Assembly (NCBI RefSeq): GCF_001675285.1
Contig: NZ_LSGQ01000001.1
Span: 554,928-618,927, forward strand
Direction of reading: 5' to 3'
DNA from: Elizabethkingia miricola
GTDB taxonomy: Bacteria; Bacteroidota; Bacteroidia; Flavobacteriales; Weeksellaceae
Length of the DNA stretch: 64,000 nt
Part shown: positions 1 to 8,288 of the stretch, one piece after another
Layout of the letters: every line of letters starts with the position of its first letter
Numbering within the stretch: position 1 is the stretch's first letter
Position numbers and translations under genes: made by a program
Notes under the pieces: generated by a model
Told to the model about the DNA's origin: nothing
Seen by the model: the letters and a program-made list of their open reading frames with translations, nothing else
Database searches by the model: none

Positions 1-68
1 TCAATACAGCATTTTGGAGCCATTCCTCCATTAACCTTTTTAAGTTCGTCTTTTTGTAACTTTTTCAT
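1..68 (-). CDS. Double-glycine leader peptide precursor (partial, cut by window edge)
   Basis: Reading the minus strand from the ATG at 68 gives MKKLQKDELKKVNGG followed by MAPKCCI, still open at base 1. The pattern L-x3-EL-x4-GG is the classic double-glycine leader of ComC/bacteriocin-type precursors. Bacteroidota genomes carry many small orphan peptides of this kind, cleaved by C39-peptidase ABC transporters. The piece after GG begins MAPKCC, so the mature part may be Cys-containing. A weak -7 box (CATATTTG, one mismatch to TANNTTTG) lies upstream on the minus strand. No transporter or modification enzyme is visible because the window ends here. The leader call is fairly safe; the product class is unknown. 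Confidence 0.7.
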   Translation of the reverse strand, partial: MKKLQKDELKKVNGGMAPKCCI

Positions 69-233
69 AATGTAATATTTTATTTGGTTGGTATACAAAT
101 ATGATTTTTTCAGATGACATGCGCAAGTATTTTTACAAAATACCACCAAAAAGGGAAATATAATAACACTCTTATACATTAATAATATTGATTAAAATTC
201 TATATCGGTGTTTTTCAGCAAGTCTGAATTACT

Positions 234-241
234 TAAATTTG
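234..241 (+). promoter_or_regulatory. Bacteroidota -7 box upstream of the DeoR regulator
   Basis: TAAATTTG matches the Bacteroidota -7 consensus TANNTTTG exactly and lies 16 bases before the ATG at 258. No convincing -33 TTTG is seen at the right distance, so this is a moderate call. Confidence 0.5.
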
Positions 242-257
242 TATGTAATAAAAAAAC

Positions 258-1034
258 ATGGATAATAATCATTTAGCCAATTATACCAAAGAAGAAAGAA
301 AAGCACATATTTTAAAAGAAATTAACCTGCACACCCGTGTTAGTTTTGATACACTTTCTAATCAGCTTTTTGTTTCTGAGGATACTATAAGAAGGGACAT
401 TAACGAACTGGAAGCAGAATCGTTAATTATAAAAATAAAAGGTGGTGCTATGACAAAGGCTTACCATCACTCTTCTGCTACCACTCAGGTTTATTCCGGA
501 GAAGCTAAACAGATTATAGCACAAAAAACGCTTGAATTATTACACGACGGCATGGTCTTGTTAATGGGTGGGGGTACTACAGTTAGAGAATTTATCCGTT
601 TAATCCCAAATGATTTACACCTTACAATATTCACTGTTTCTGTAACCTCAGCTATAGAATTACTGGACAAACCTAATATTAAAACAATTATGATAGGTGG
701 AGCAATCTCTCCCTACAGCCAGATGTGCATTAGCGGTGATGTTTATAATACATTAGGAAGTATTAAAGCTGATTTATTGATTCTGGGCACCAATGCACTT
801 GACATAGAAGGAGGTTTTTCAGATTCAGACTGGGATACAGTTCAGGTAAAAAAAATGATGATCAAAGTATCACAAAAAGTAGCTATTCTCACCATATCTG
901 AAAAACTAAATACAGTATTAAAAATGAAAATAGCCGACCTATCTGAAGTAGATTACGTTGTTACTGAAGCTAATGTCGATAATGAGAAACTGCAGCCTTA
1001 TAAGAATGCAGTTCCCAATCTCACATTTATCTAA
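258..1034 (+). CDS. DeoR/GlpR-family transcriptional regulator
   Basis: 258 residues, the usual length for the family. Residues about 12-57 form the DeoR winged helix-turn-helix, with a recognition helix around SEDTIRRDINELE. The rest is a DeoRC sugar-phosphate sensor fold with the glycine-rich stretch LLMGGGTTVREF near residue 97 and ILGTNALDIEGGFSD further on. DeoR proteins usually repress sugar catabolic genes and sense phosphorylated intermediates. The gene converges on the dipeptidase gene, overlapping it by 4 bases, and is the only regulator near the locus at 1031-11435. It therefore probably controls that locus, with KDG-phosphate or a related compound as plausible inducer (inference). 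Confidence 0.88.
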   Translation: MDNNHLANYTKEERKAHILKEINLHTRVSFDTLSNQLFVSEDTIRRDINELEAESLIIKIKGGAMTKAYHHSSATTQVYSGEAKQIIAQKTLELLHDGMVLLMGGGTTVREFIRLIPNDLHLTIFTVSVTSAIELLDKPNIKTIMIGGAISPYSQMCISGDVYNTLGSIKADLLILGTNALDIEGGFSDSDWDTVQVKKMMIKVSQKVAILTISEKLNTVLKMKIADLSEVDYVVTEANVDNEKLQPYKNAVPNLTFI

Positions 1035-2101
1035 CTCCAATTCTTCATCAAAAAATTTATCCAGTTTTGATGAAAGATATTTTTGAGATCATTCTCTGAG
1101 TAGCCATGATCTCTGAATACAGAAACCAGTTTCTGCAGATCGGCAATAGTATCCAGATCATAAGGACATTGTTCGGTTCCGAAAGCTCCATCCAGATCAG
1201 AACCTACACCTACATGAAGTGCATTTCCGGCCAACTGACAGATATGATCCATATGCTTAAAAACAGTTTCCAGATTACACTGCATATTCAAAGGTGTTGA
1301 TACACCTCTCTTCCAGTCCGGAACCAGCATCCAGGCATCTAAAGCTCCTCCTATAACAGCCCCTCTGGCAATAAGTTCTTTAATTTGCTCATCATCATAT
1401 TGCCTGTTATGATTCACCAAAGTCCTACAGTTGTTATGACTTGCCCAGACAGGACCATTGTAATGATCTAACGCTTGCCAGAATGCATCGTCACATAAAT
1501 GAGTCGCGTCTAGGATAATATTAAGACGCTCCATTTCTTTTAACAATTCTATTCCTTTTTTATTCATTTTTCCTGTAGAATCAGTTCCGTTAGCGTATCG
1601 ACCAGGTCCATAATGCGCAGGTCCAATAGCTCGCAGTCCATAATTATGGGCCTTTTCCAAGTAAGAGATATCAACAATAGAATCTGCACCTTCCAAACTC
1701 AATATATAACCAATAGGCTTATCATCATTTGGTGTCCCGTCATTCCACAGTGCAACATGTTTCTGCAGGGATGCCCGGTCTGTAATAGCAACAATTTCAC
1801 CTTCTTCTTCCATGCACTTATACCATGCAATCTGGGCTTGAGTCTGTGCCCATGCCTGTTGCGGAGAGTTCCACCCGGGAATAAGGCTGTCTGGTTTTAC
1901 AAATCTTGCAATTTGTGTTGCGACTACAATACCAATATTTCCTTTTCGCAGATCAGGGAATGACACTGTTGCCCGGCCTCTGTCTGGTTTATCATCCATT
2001 CCCTGTTCCAGCTGACGAAGTAGGTTTACATTATTTCTAATATCTCGGTTCCATTCCATAGCATTCATGCTAAGATCCAGATGTGCATCGAATATGAACA
2101 T
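1031..2101 (-). CDS. Membrane dipeptidase-like M19 metallopeptidase (cytoplasmic)
   Basis: Renal-dipeptidase family (M19), 356 residues. The two-zinc site is visible: His7-x-Asp9 in FDAHLDLS, bridging Glu137 in LSLEGAD, His201 in DATHL, His222 in ASHNNCR, and a late Asp in DLDGA. No signal peptide, so it should be cytoplasmic. M19 enzymes hydrolyse dipeptides, often with a D residue at the C-terminal position. It is the last gene of a tight minus-strand run: 11 bases separate it from the PLP enzyme upstream. In this setting it may release an amino-sugar acid or D-amino acid from an amide conjugate before the PLP enzyme acts (inference). Confidence 0.85.
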   Translation of the reverse strand: MFIFDAHLDLSMNAMEWNRDIRNNVNLLRQLEQGMDDKPDRGRATVSFPDLRKGNIGIVVATQIARFVKPDSLIPGWNSPQQAWAQTQAQIAWYKCMEEEGEIVAITDRASLQKHVALWNDGTPNDDKPIGYILSLEGADSIVDISYLEKAHNYGLRAIGPAHYGPGRYANGTDSTGKMNKKGIELLKEMERLNIILDATHLCDDAFWQALDHYNGPVWASHNNCRTLVNHNRQYDDEQIKELIARGAVIGGALDAWMLVPDWKRGVSTPLNMQCNLETVFKHMDHICQLAGNALHVGVGSDLDGAFGTEQCPYDLDTIADLQKLVSVFRDHGYSENDLKNIFHQNWINFLMKNWS

Positions 2102-2112
2102 AAGTTTTCTGT

Positions 2113-3231
2113 TTAAATATTGATTTTTCTTTTACGCGCCAGTACTACCCACTGATCATAGATATCATGTTGTGCATTGACTACCTGAACTGTTTCATAC
2201 AAAGCACAGGTCGGGCATATATGATAAGGAACCGCATAGATTATTTCACCTAAATTATATTGTTTACCCCCATTGTTTTGAAGTACTAAATGTTCCTCAG
2301 ACTGTGATACAGGAATAAGATTAACATCATTAAGAACTGTAAACCGCTTATCCAGTGAATTTTCCGAAGCCACGGCCTTATAACCAATGTCAATACATAA
2401 AGTATTTTCTGTTGGCTTGGAAACAATAGTCCCAGCTATTATTGCTGCAGGTAGAAATTTCTGCTCTGGCAAATTAATTTGATAATTCGTATCCCAGAAT
2501 ACAAACGTTCCGGGACTACATTCCACCCCTTCCTGAATTGCATAAAACGGAAATGTACCCGAGCCACCCGCAACAATCTTAAGTTTATAATTCAGTTTTT
2601 GCTCAACTGAATAAAGTTTATCTTTAATTATCTCAAACGCTTCAAGTGCAGCGTATGCTCTCTCTTCTTCCGTACCATGTAGATGTCCGTCGTAAATATG
2701 AATTCCTAAAAGCTGAATATTGGAAAGTTCTGCAATTTTACACATCACTTCATCCCAGTTACTTTTAAAATCAATACCTGTTCTGTTCATCCCTGTATTG
2801 ATATCAATATAGACTCCGAATGTCTGATTATTATCTTGTCCCAATTTGGAAAGCTCAAATACCGTTTCAAAGTTATCCACAATAGTGGAAAAGCTAATTT
2901 CAGGATAATTCTGTAATAGCTTCAGCCAGCGATGCTGTTTTAATAAACCAGCTGGTTGATAAGCCAATAATATATCAGGTACATTATATAGCGCACACAA
3001 TTCTGCCTCTGGAATCGTCGCACATTTCACTTTTTCAATTCCATAATCTCTGAACAATTGCAAAATTTCACCAAGCTTATGCGTTTTTACATGTGGCCTT
3101 AACTTTGTCAGATCTCCGTTCACAGATGCGATAAGCGTTTCTATATTATACCGGACACGATCTGAATATATTGCCAGAAAAGGGGTATCTATAAGGATAT
3201 CAGGATTTATTTCCCACCATTTTTGTTCCAT
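2113..3231 (-). CDS. D-threonine aldolase/D-serine dehydratase-fold PLP enzyme
   Basis: Fold-type III PLP enzyme of the DSD1/D-TA family, 372 residues. The PLP-lysine motif RPHVKTHK is near residue 46-53, the phosphate-binding GGSGTF is mid-protein, and the C-terminal metal motif H337-x-C339 (YHICPTC) matches the His/Cys metal pair of eukaryotic D-serine dehydratase. Family members eliminate water or cleave beta-hydroxy-D-amino acids using a divalent metal. From memory, the Pseudomonas D-glucosaminate dehydratase is a PLP enzyme with D-TA-like, Mn-dependent aldolase activity. Because the next genes handle KDG, glucosaminate dehydration is my preferred substrate guess; D-serine or D-threonine are alternatives. 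The start overlaps the aldolase gene by 32 bases. Confidence 0.85.
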   Translation of the reverse strand: MEQKWWEINPDILIDTPFLAIYSDRVRYNIETLIASVNGDLTKLRPHVKTHKLGEILQLFRDYGIEKVKCATIPEAELCALYNVPDILLAYQPAGLLKQHRWLKLLQNYPEISFSTIVDNFETVFELSKLGQDNNQTFGVYIDINTGMNRTGIDFKSNWDEVMCKIAELSNIQLLGIHIYDGHLHGTEEERAYAALEAFEIIKDKLYSVEQKLNYKLKIVAGGSGTFPFYAIQEGVECSPGTFVFWDTNYQINLPEQKFLPAAIIAGTIVSKPTENTLCIDIGYKAVASENSLDKRFTVLNDVNLIPVSQSEEHLVLQNNGGKQYNLGEIIYAVPYHICPTCALYETVQVVNAQHDIYDQWVVLARKRKINI

Positions 3232-3880
3232 GCTGATTCTTAATTTTTTGTACCGTGTCTTTTAAATATTTAAATACTTCAAGTGCTTTCTGATAATTCA
3301 GATTAGCCAAAGTTTCTGCTGAAAACAAATGCGATCCAATTCCTACACACACAACTCCTGCTGAAAACCATTCATTTAAATTATCTTCATCCAGACGGAC
3401 TCCGCCTGTGGGCATCAATTTCAATTGAGGAAACGGAGATTTTATTGCTTTCACATAGTTCGCGCCACCTATTGCATCGGCCGGGAAAAGCTTCACTATT
3501 TCAGCCCCCAGTTTGTTAGCATATAAAATTTCATTTAACGTTGCTGCCCCCGGAATCCAGTACAGATTATTTTCATTACAATAAGCCGCAATCTGAGGAT
3601 CAATATGCGGACACACAATACAATCAGCACCAAGTTTATGATACTCTGCTGCATCTTTTGCACTAAGAACCGAACCCACAGCTAATTTAACATTCAGGTT
3701 ACGTACATTTCTGAACTGCACCATTTGGGCAAACACTTCTTTTGAATCTTCGGATCGGGCTGCAAACTCTATTATTTTAATTTCTGAATCGGCAGCAGAC
3801 TGTACTAATATTTTAGCTGTTTCAGTTCCAATTTTTGTAATCAAAGGGAGTACTCCCTGTTCTTTTAAAATATCATACAT
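3200..3880 (-). CDS. eda: KDPG / 4-hydroxy-2-oxoglutarate aldolase
   Basis: 226-residue class I aldolase of the Eda family. Schiff-base Lys130 sits in VKLFPADAIGG, catalytic Glu38 in IIEFAAR, and the phosphate-binding PTGGV near 157. It cleaves 2-keto-3-deoxy-6-phosphogluconate to pyruvate and glyceraldehyde 3-phosphate in the cytoplasm. It lies 6 bases after the PfkB kinase and overlaps the PLP enzyme, so kinase and aldolase form a KDG to KDPG to pyruvate module. The gene is dedicated to this operon; whether the genome has another Entner-Doudoroff eda cannot be told here. Confidence 0.92.
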   Translation of the reverse strand: MYDILKEQGVLPLITKIGTETAKILVQSAADSEIKIIEFAARSEDSKEVFAQMVQFRNVRNLNVKLAVGSVLSAKDAAEYHKLGADCIVCPHIDPQIAAYCNENNLYWIPGAATLNEILYANKLGAEIVKLFPADAIGGANYVKAIKSPFPQLKLMPTGGVRLDEDNLNEWFSAGVVCVGIGSHLFSAETLANLNYQKALEVFKYLKDTVQKIKNQHGTKMVGNKS

Positions 3881-3886
3881 AAGTCT

Positions 3887-4918
3887 TTATCTGTTAATTC
3901 GGTTACTGGAATTGTGATTAATAAAATGCTGTATTTCCGCTGGAGTAATAATGGCAAAATCACCAGGGACACTCTGCTTTAGTGCTCCGCAGGCTATTGC
4001 CCAATCAATTGTTTCCTGTCCGGACAAACTATTGGTAAGACCGTAAAGCAGGCCTGCACAAAAAGCATCACCGGTACCTATCTGATCTGTAATTACATGC
4101 AGCTTTGCTTTTTTAGATTCATACAACTGACCCTCATGTAACAACATTCCGTAATATACCTGTGTTGCATCTTCCGAACTCCTGAAACTCATAGCCAGCG
4201 TCTTCAGGTATGGCATTTTTTCTTTCAGAGACTCATATACCTTAAGGAACCTGTCGGAATGCGAATCATTCTTACTCGTGGTAATTCCAAAATATATTTC
4301 AGCTGAATCCAAATCGGCTATTGTTATTGTACTGTAATAAAGCAATCCCGGCATAATCTCGGAAGAATGTTTACCATATTGCCATAATTTGGAACGAAAA
4401 TTAAAATCAGAAGATATACCAATATTCTTATCGTGAGCAGACAATATCGCTTTCTTGCACATCAATGCTGCATTAAGAGAAACTCCGGGGCTAATTCCCG
4501 ACCAGTGAAATAAGGTAGAATCTGCCAATACAGCATCCCAGTTAATTTCATCTTCGTGAATAGTAGAAAACGCAGAATTACTACGATCGTAAATTACCTG
4601 TGATGCTCTTATATAGTTACCAGACTCTACAAAGTACAATCCCATTCTTTCACCACCAAATATGCAGTCCGAAGTATCAACCTTGTATTTATAAAGCTCA
4701 CTCAGTGCAAGTTTTGAAAGATCATTATCCGGCAACCTCGTAACATAATGAGTATTGAGTCCCAATTGTGAAAGTAAGATACATACATTGGCTTCAGCAC
4801 CACCTGTATAAACCTGTAGTTCTTTAGCCTGTGTAAATCTGTTTCCTCCGGAAACCTGCATCCTCAGAAGCAATTCACCAAATGTTGTTATTTTTATGGA
4901 AGAGGTACTATCTTTCAT
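3887..4918 (-). CDS. kdgK: PfkB-family sugar kinase, probable 2-keto-3-deoxygluconate kinase
   Basis: 343-residue ribokinase/PfkB fold. The N-terminal glycine-rich substrate motif is GGAEANVCILLSQLG around 37-51, and the C-terminal signature GTGDAFCAGLL starts at 281 with catalytic Asp284. The family phosphorylates sugars and sugar acids with ATP. Placement between RidA (11 bases) and KDPG aldolase (6 bases) points to 2-keto-3-deoxygluconate as substrate. The symbol is inferred from context rather than from substrate-specific residues. Confidence 0.85.
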   Translation of the reverse strand: MKDSTSSIKITTFGELLLRMQVSGGNRFTQAKELQVYTGGAEANVCILLSQLGLNTHYVTRLPDNDLSKLALSELYKYKVDTSDCIFGGERMGLYFVESGNYIRASQVIYDRSNSAFSTIHEDEINWDAVLADSTLFHWSGISPGVSLNAALMCKKAILSAHDKNIGISSDFNFRSKLWQYGKHSSEIMPGLLYYSTITIADLDSAEIYFGITTSKNDSHSDRFLKVYESLKEKMPYLKTLAMSFRSSEDATQVYYGMLLHEGQLYESKKAKLHVITDQIGTGDAFCAGLLYGLTNSLSGQETIDWAIACGALKQSVPGDFAIITPAEIQHFINHNSSNRINR

Positions 4919-4929
4919 TCAAAAATTAT

Positions 4930-5400
4930 TTAATACAATTCGAAAACAGCTTCTACCTCAACAGGAATATTATCCGGTAATGACCCCATTCCCACTGCGC
5001 TTCTCACACCTATACCATTCTCTTTTCCCCACACTTCTGCAAAAAGATCGCTGCACCCGTTGATGATGTAGGGGTGCCTCAAAAAATCCTGGCTACAGTT
5101 AACCATACCGAATACTTTCACTACTCTTTTTACAGCATTCAGACTATCGAAATTCGTAACAATTGTGGATAACATTGTCAAACCTACCTGTCTTGCGGCA
5201 AGTTTCCCCTGCTCTATATCCATATCTTCCCCTATTCTTCCGATGATAAGTGATTTATCATCCTGCACCGGACCATGTCCGGACAGATACAGATATTTAC
5301 CATCTACTAAAAAAGGTTTGTATATTCCCAGCGGCGCAGGAGCCGGAGGTAAGGACAATCCGAGTGTTTCAAATTTTTCCTGCGGTAACAAATTCATCAT
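4930..5400 (-). CDS. RidA-family (YjgF/YER057c) enamine/imine deaminase-like protein
   Basis: 156 residues, longer than classic RidA (about 128) and of the type with an N-terminal extension found next to PLP enzymes. Visible motifs are GKYLYLSGHGP and GVRSAVGMGSLPDNIPVEVEAVFE, where the Arg near residue 132 is the conserved anion-binding Arg of active RidA proteins. RidA hydrolyses reactive enamine/imine products released by PLP dehydratases. Its place next to a PLP elimination enzyme is functionally sensible: dehydration of a 2-amino sugar acid would release such an enamine. MM start; the second Met is equally possible. Confidence 0.85.
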   Translation of the reverse strand: MMNLLPQEKFETLGLSLPPAPAPLGIYKPFLVDGKYLYLSGHGPVQDDKSLIIGRIGEDMDIEQGKLAARQVGLTMLSTIVTNFDSLNAVKRVVKVFGMVNCSQDFLRHPYIINGCSDLFAEVWGKENGIGVRSAVGMGSLPDNIPVEVEAVFELY

Positions 5401-5406
5401 ATTTTT

Positions 5407-6729
5407 TTAATGTATAATAGTATTAAGTATAAAAATAAAAACAATTCCAAGTACAGAAACCAGAGATTCCATAACAGTCCATGATCTCACAGTATCCTTC
5501 ATACTGGTTCCAAAGTATTCTTTGAACAACCAGAATCCGGGGTCATTTACGTGAGAGCACATGAGACTACCTGCACCGATAGCGAGTACCAAAAGATTAG
5601 GATCCAGACTGCTCATTTGGAGCATGGGCAACAAAACGCCTGCTGTCATTAAGCCTGCAGCTGTAGCCGACCCTACACATATTCTTATCAACGCTGCCAT
5701 TAACCATGCCAGCAAGTAAGGGTGAACATTAATCTGACTCAGGCTCTCTACAATAGTCTGACTAACACCACTGACCATCATTATTTCTTTCAGGCTACCG
5801 GCACCGCCGATAATGAGTATAATCAGAATAACATCTTTAATGGCCTCTGTAAATTCACTCATAATAGTCTTCATATCCTTGCCCGTCCTGATACCCAAAG
5901 TATAAGTACATATCACCAGTGACAACAGCATGATAATAGCAGGCTCCCCTATTGTTTTACATATCAGGTTTACATATTCGTTCTTCCATATCAGAGGCAG
6001 CAGCGTCGTAACACTAAGACCAAAAACAGGAAACAATGAAGAAAAAATACTTATCCCGAATCCTGGTTTTTCCGACTGAATAGCAGATGCATTCATTGTA
6101 GAATTAAAGGCACTGGTCTCAGTAGTTTTAATATTTTTCAGTGTATTGGAGAATAATAAACCCGCAATAAAAAGAGTCGGTATCGCTATAATAATTCCGT
6201 ATATAAGTACCAATCCTACATCCGCATCCAGCATACTGTTTAAAGCCATTGGCGAAGGATGAGGCGGCAAAAATCCGTGTGCGACAGACAAGGAGGCCAG
6301 CATAGGAATTGCAATATAAACCTTAGGCAGCTTAAACTGATATGCAACTGAGAAAATAAGAGGTACCAGCAATATAAATCCAACACTATAAAACAAAGGT
6401 ATCCCGACAATAAACCCTGTTATCATAAGCCCCAGTCGCACATATTTCTCTCCCGTCCACTTCATAACCGTATCCGCAATTACAGACGCAGCTCCTGAAG
6501 AAACCGTTAGCTTCCCAATACACGTACCAAAAATAATGATCAGCGTAATAGACCCCAGCATATCCCCAAAACCCTTCTGAATAGTATCAGCCAGTTTATC
6601 AACAGGAATTCCCAACGTAAGCCCCGCCAACAGAGATGTTGTAATAAATGCAATAAAAGGATTAATTTTTAACCTGACAATTTGCAGTGTCAGTGCAACA
6701 ATACATAATGAAAGAATAAGAATACTCAT
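5407..6729 (-). CDS. GntP-family gluconate:H+ symporter
   Basis: About 440 residues from the internal Met (MSILILSLCIV). I prefer this start at 6729 because the longer reading frame runs back into the SusD gene and its first 15 residues are polar and unlike the family. Roughly 12 or more membrane segments, with the GntP-typical SVAHGFLPPHPSP motif and a C-terminal GSLMCSHVNDPGFWLF motif. The family imports gluconate, ketogluconate, idonate or D-serine with protons. It is the inner-membrane step between the outer-membrane SusCD pair and the cytoplasmic sugar-acid enzymes. Confidence 0.9.
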   Translation of the reverse strand: MSILILSLCIVALTLQIVRLKINPFIAFITTSLLAGLTLGIPVDKLADTIQKGFGDMLGSITLIIIFGTCIGKLTVSSGAASVIADTVMKWTGEKYVRLGLMITGFIVGIPLFYSVGFILLVPLIFSVAYQFKLPKVYIAIPMLASLSVAHGFLPPHPSPMALNSMLDADVGLVLIYGIIIAIPTLFIAGLLFSNTLKNIKTTETSAFNSTMNASAIQSEKPGFGISIFSSLFPVFGLSVTTLLPLIWKNEYVNLICKTIGEPAIIMLLSLVICTYTLGIRTGKDMKTIMSEFTEAIKDVILIILIIGGAGSLKEIMMVSGVSQTIVESLSQINVHPYLLAWLMAALIRICVGSATAAGLMTAGVLLPMLQMSSLDPNLLVLAIGAGSLMCSHVNDPGFWLFKEYFGTSMKDTVRSWTVMESLVSVLGIVFIFILNTIIH

Positions 6730-6739
6730 TATCCGTCTA

Positions 6740-8260
6740 TTATTTATCCCACCAGATTCTTGTTGTAAAAACATCTCTACCCTGGCGCTCTATTGCTTTT
6801 GCAAGATTGGAAGAATTGACAGAATATTCACTTGTAGGGTATTTAATACGTCTTGGTATTGTCCCATTAGTTACATTTCCGGGGAAATTCACTGGTGTCA
6901 ACTGTGGATAACCTGTTCTCCTCCAGTTAGCATAAATTTCCTGTTCATCCACAAATAATCCCACCCATAATTGGGTATGTATCTGGTTCATTTTCTCTTC
7001 AAACGTTCCTGCATCTTTAAACGGATTAGCCGTAAGATAAGGAGCAGCATCACTTATCGCATAAGAAGCACCGTATATTCCCATATTAAGGAAAGAGGCT
7101 TTTACCGCTTTTTCATACAGTGTTTTAGCTGCTTCTCCATACCATCCGCGCAAAGAAGCTTCTGCAAGATACAGTTGGGTCTCAACATTCCCCAATAATA
7201 ACATTGGTGCATCCATACGGAGAACCGTACTTTGATTAGGTTCCGAATAAGTTGCCTGTTCTGCAGGACTCGGCGCTACATTTGTCCCATTTGGGAAACC
7301 CTTTTGTACTGCCGGAGCTGTGTTCTGTGCCGAACCTTCCCATACTCCGGAATACACACTTATTCTGGGATCCGCTGTAGACTTTAGAAAATCTATAAAA
7401 GTTTTACCCAGCTTACCACCTTCATTGTTTGTTCTTCCGTTCGATCCTCTGGAAAAGTCCCATCTTATAGGATCAAATGCAGAGGGATTTCTGTTAAAGT
7501 CATTTGGCCCATCGGTATATTTCATTATTGCATTATCAGCACTATTCAGAATAACACCACCATTAATTGCTTTAGTCACCCATTCTCTGGAAAGATTCTG
7601 GTCCGCTTTAGTTAACCTCATTCCTAAACGAAGCATAAGCGAATAGGCAAATTTCTTCCATTTATTTATATCTCCGTCATAAATTAAGTCTGCCTTACCA
7701 AATCCGGTTTTTGATGCATCCAATGCTGTTGCAGCTTCTTCAAGCTCCTTCAGCATATCTTTATAAATTAATTCCTGACTGTCGTATTTAGGCAGAAATA
7801 TTTTATCCGAATATGCTTTTGCTGCTTCTGTATAAGGAATATCTCCGTATAAATCGGTAATACGATGATACAGGTATACTTTCCATATTCTAGCCGTATT
7901 CAGCTTATTAATGTTCTTCGGATCTTTTTTCAATTCGTTTATCACCAGTGTTACCTGATTTATAGCATTTGGATAAGCCTGTGAAAAATAAGCCGAATAA
8001 TACACTTCGTTATCCAGGTATTTATCTCCAACTCCCGACGCTTCTTTATAGGAAGCATAATGCTGTATCATTTGTCCACATTGAAGGATAGAAGTATAAA
8101 AATAGTTGTTATTCAGTCCATCCAATTGAGATTTGCTAAACACAAAATCCGGATTGGGAGTATCTACTGAATTAGGATTGGTATTGATATCTTCAAAACC
8201 TCTTGTACAGGACGATACACATAACAGTACAAACAGCGTATATAATATTATCTTATTCAT
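6740..8260 (-). CDS. SusD/RagB-family surface glycan-binding lipoprotein
   Basis: 506 residues from the Met at 8260 (MNKIILYTLFVLLCVSSC), which gives a perfect lipoprotein signal with lipidated Cys18; the longer frame adds 14 residues that spoil the signal. The following TRGFEDINTNPNSVD is the typical SusD-like_2 N-terminus, followed by tetratricopeptide-like helical repeats. SusD proteins sit on the outer membrane and lid the cognate SusC channel. It lies 28 bases downstream of susC. Substrate is unknown; the downstream genes suggest a sugar-acid or amino-sugar-acid conjugate. Confidence 0.92.
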   Translation of the reverse strand: MNKIILYTLFVLLCVSSCTRGFEDINTNPNSVDTPNPDFVFSKSQLDGLNNNYFYTSILQCGQMIQHYASYKEASGVGDKYLDNEVYYSAYFSQAYPNAINQVTLVINELKKDPKNINKLNTARIWKVYLYHRITDLYGDIPYTEAAKAYSDKIFLPKYDSQELIYKDMLKELEEAATALDASKTGFGKADLIYDGDINKWKKFAYSLMLRLGMRLTKADQNLSREWVTKAINGGVILNSADNAIMKYTDGPNDFNRNPSAFDPIRWDFSRGSNGRTNNEGGKLGKTFIDFLKSTADPRISVYSGVWEGSAQNTAPAVQKGFPNGTNVAPSPAEQATYSEPNQSTVLRMDAPMLLLGNVETQLYLAEASLRGWYGEAAKTLYEKAVKASFLNMGIYGASYAISDAAPYLTANPFKDAGTFEEKMNQIHTQLWVGLFVDEQEIYANWRRTGYPQLTPVNFPGNVTNGTIPRRIKYPTSEYSVNSSNLAKAIERQGRDVFTTRIWWDK

Positions 8261-8288
8261 ATTATGTAATTTAGATGTGATGAAAATT

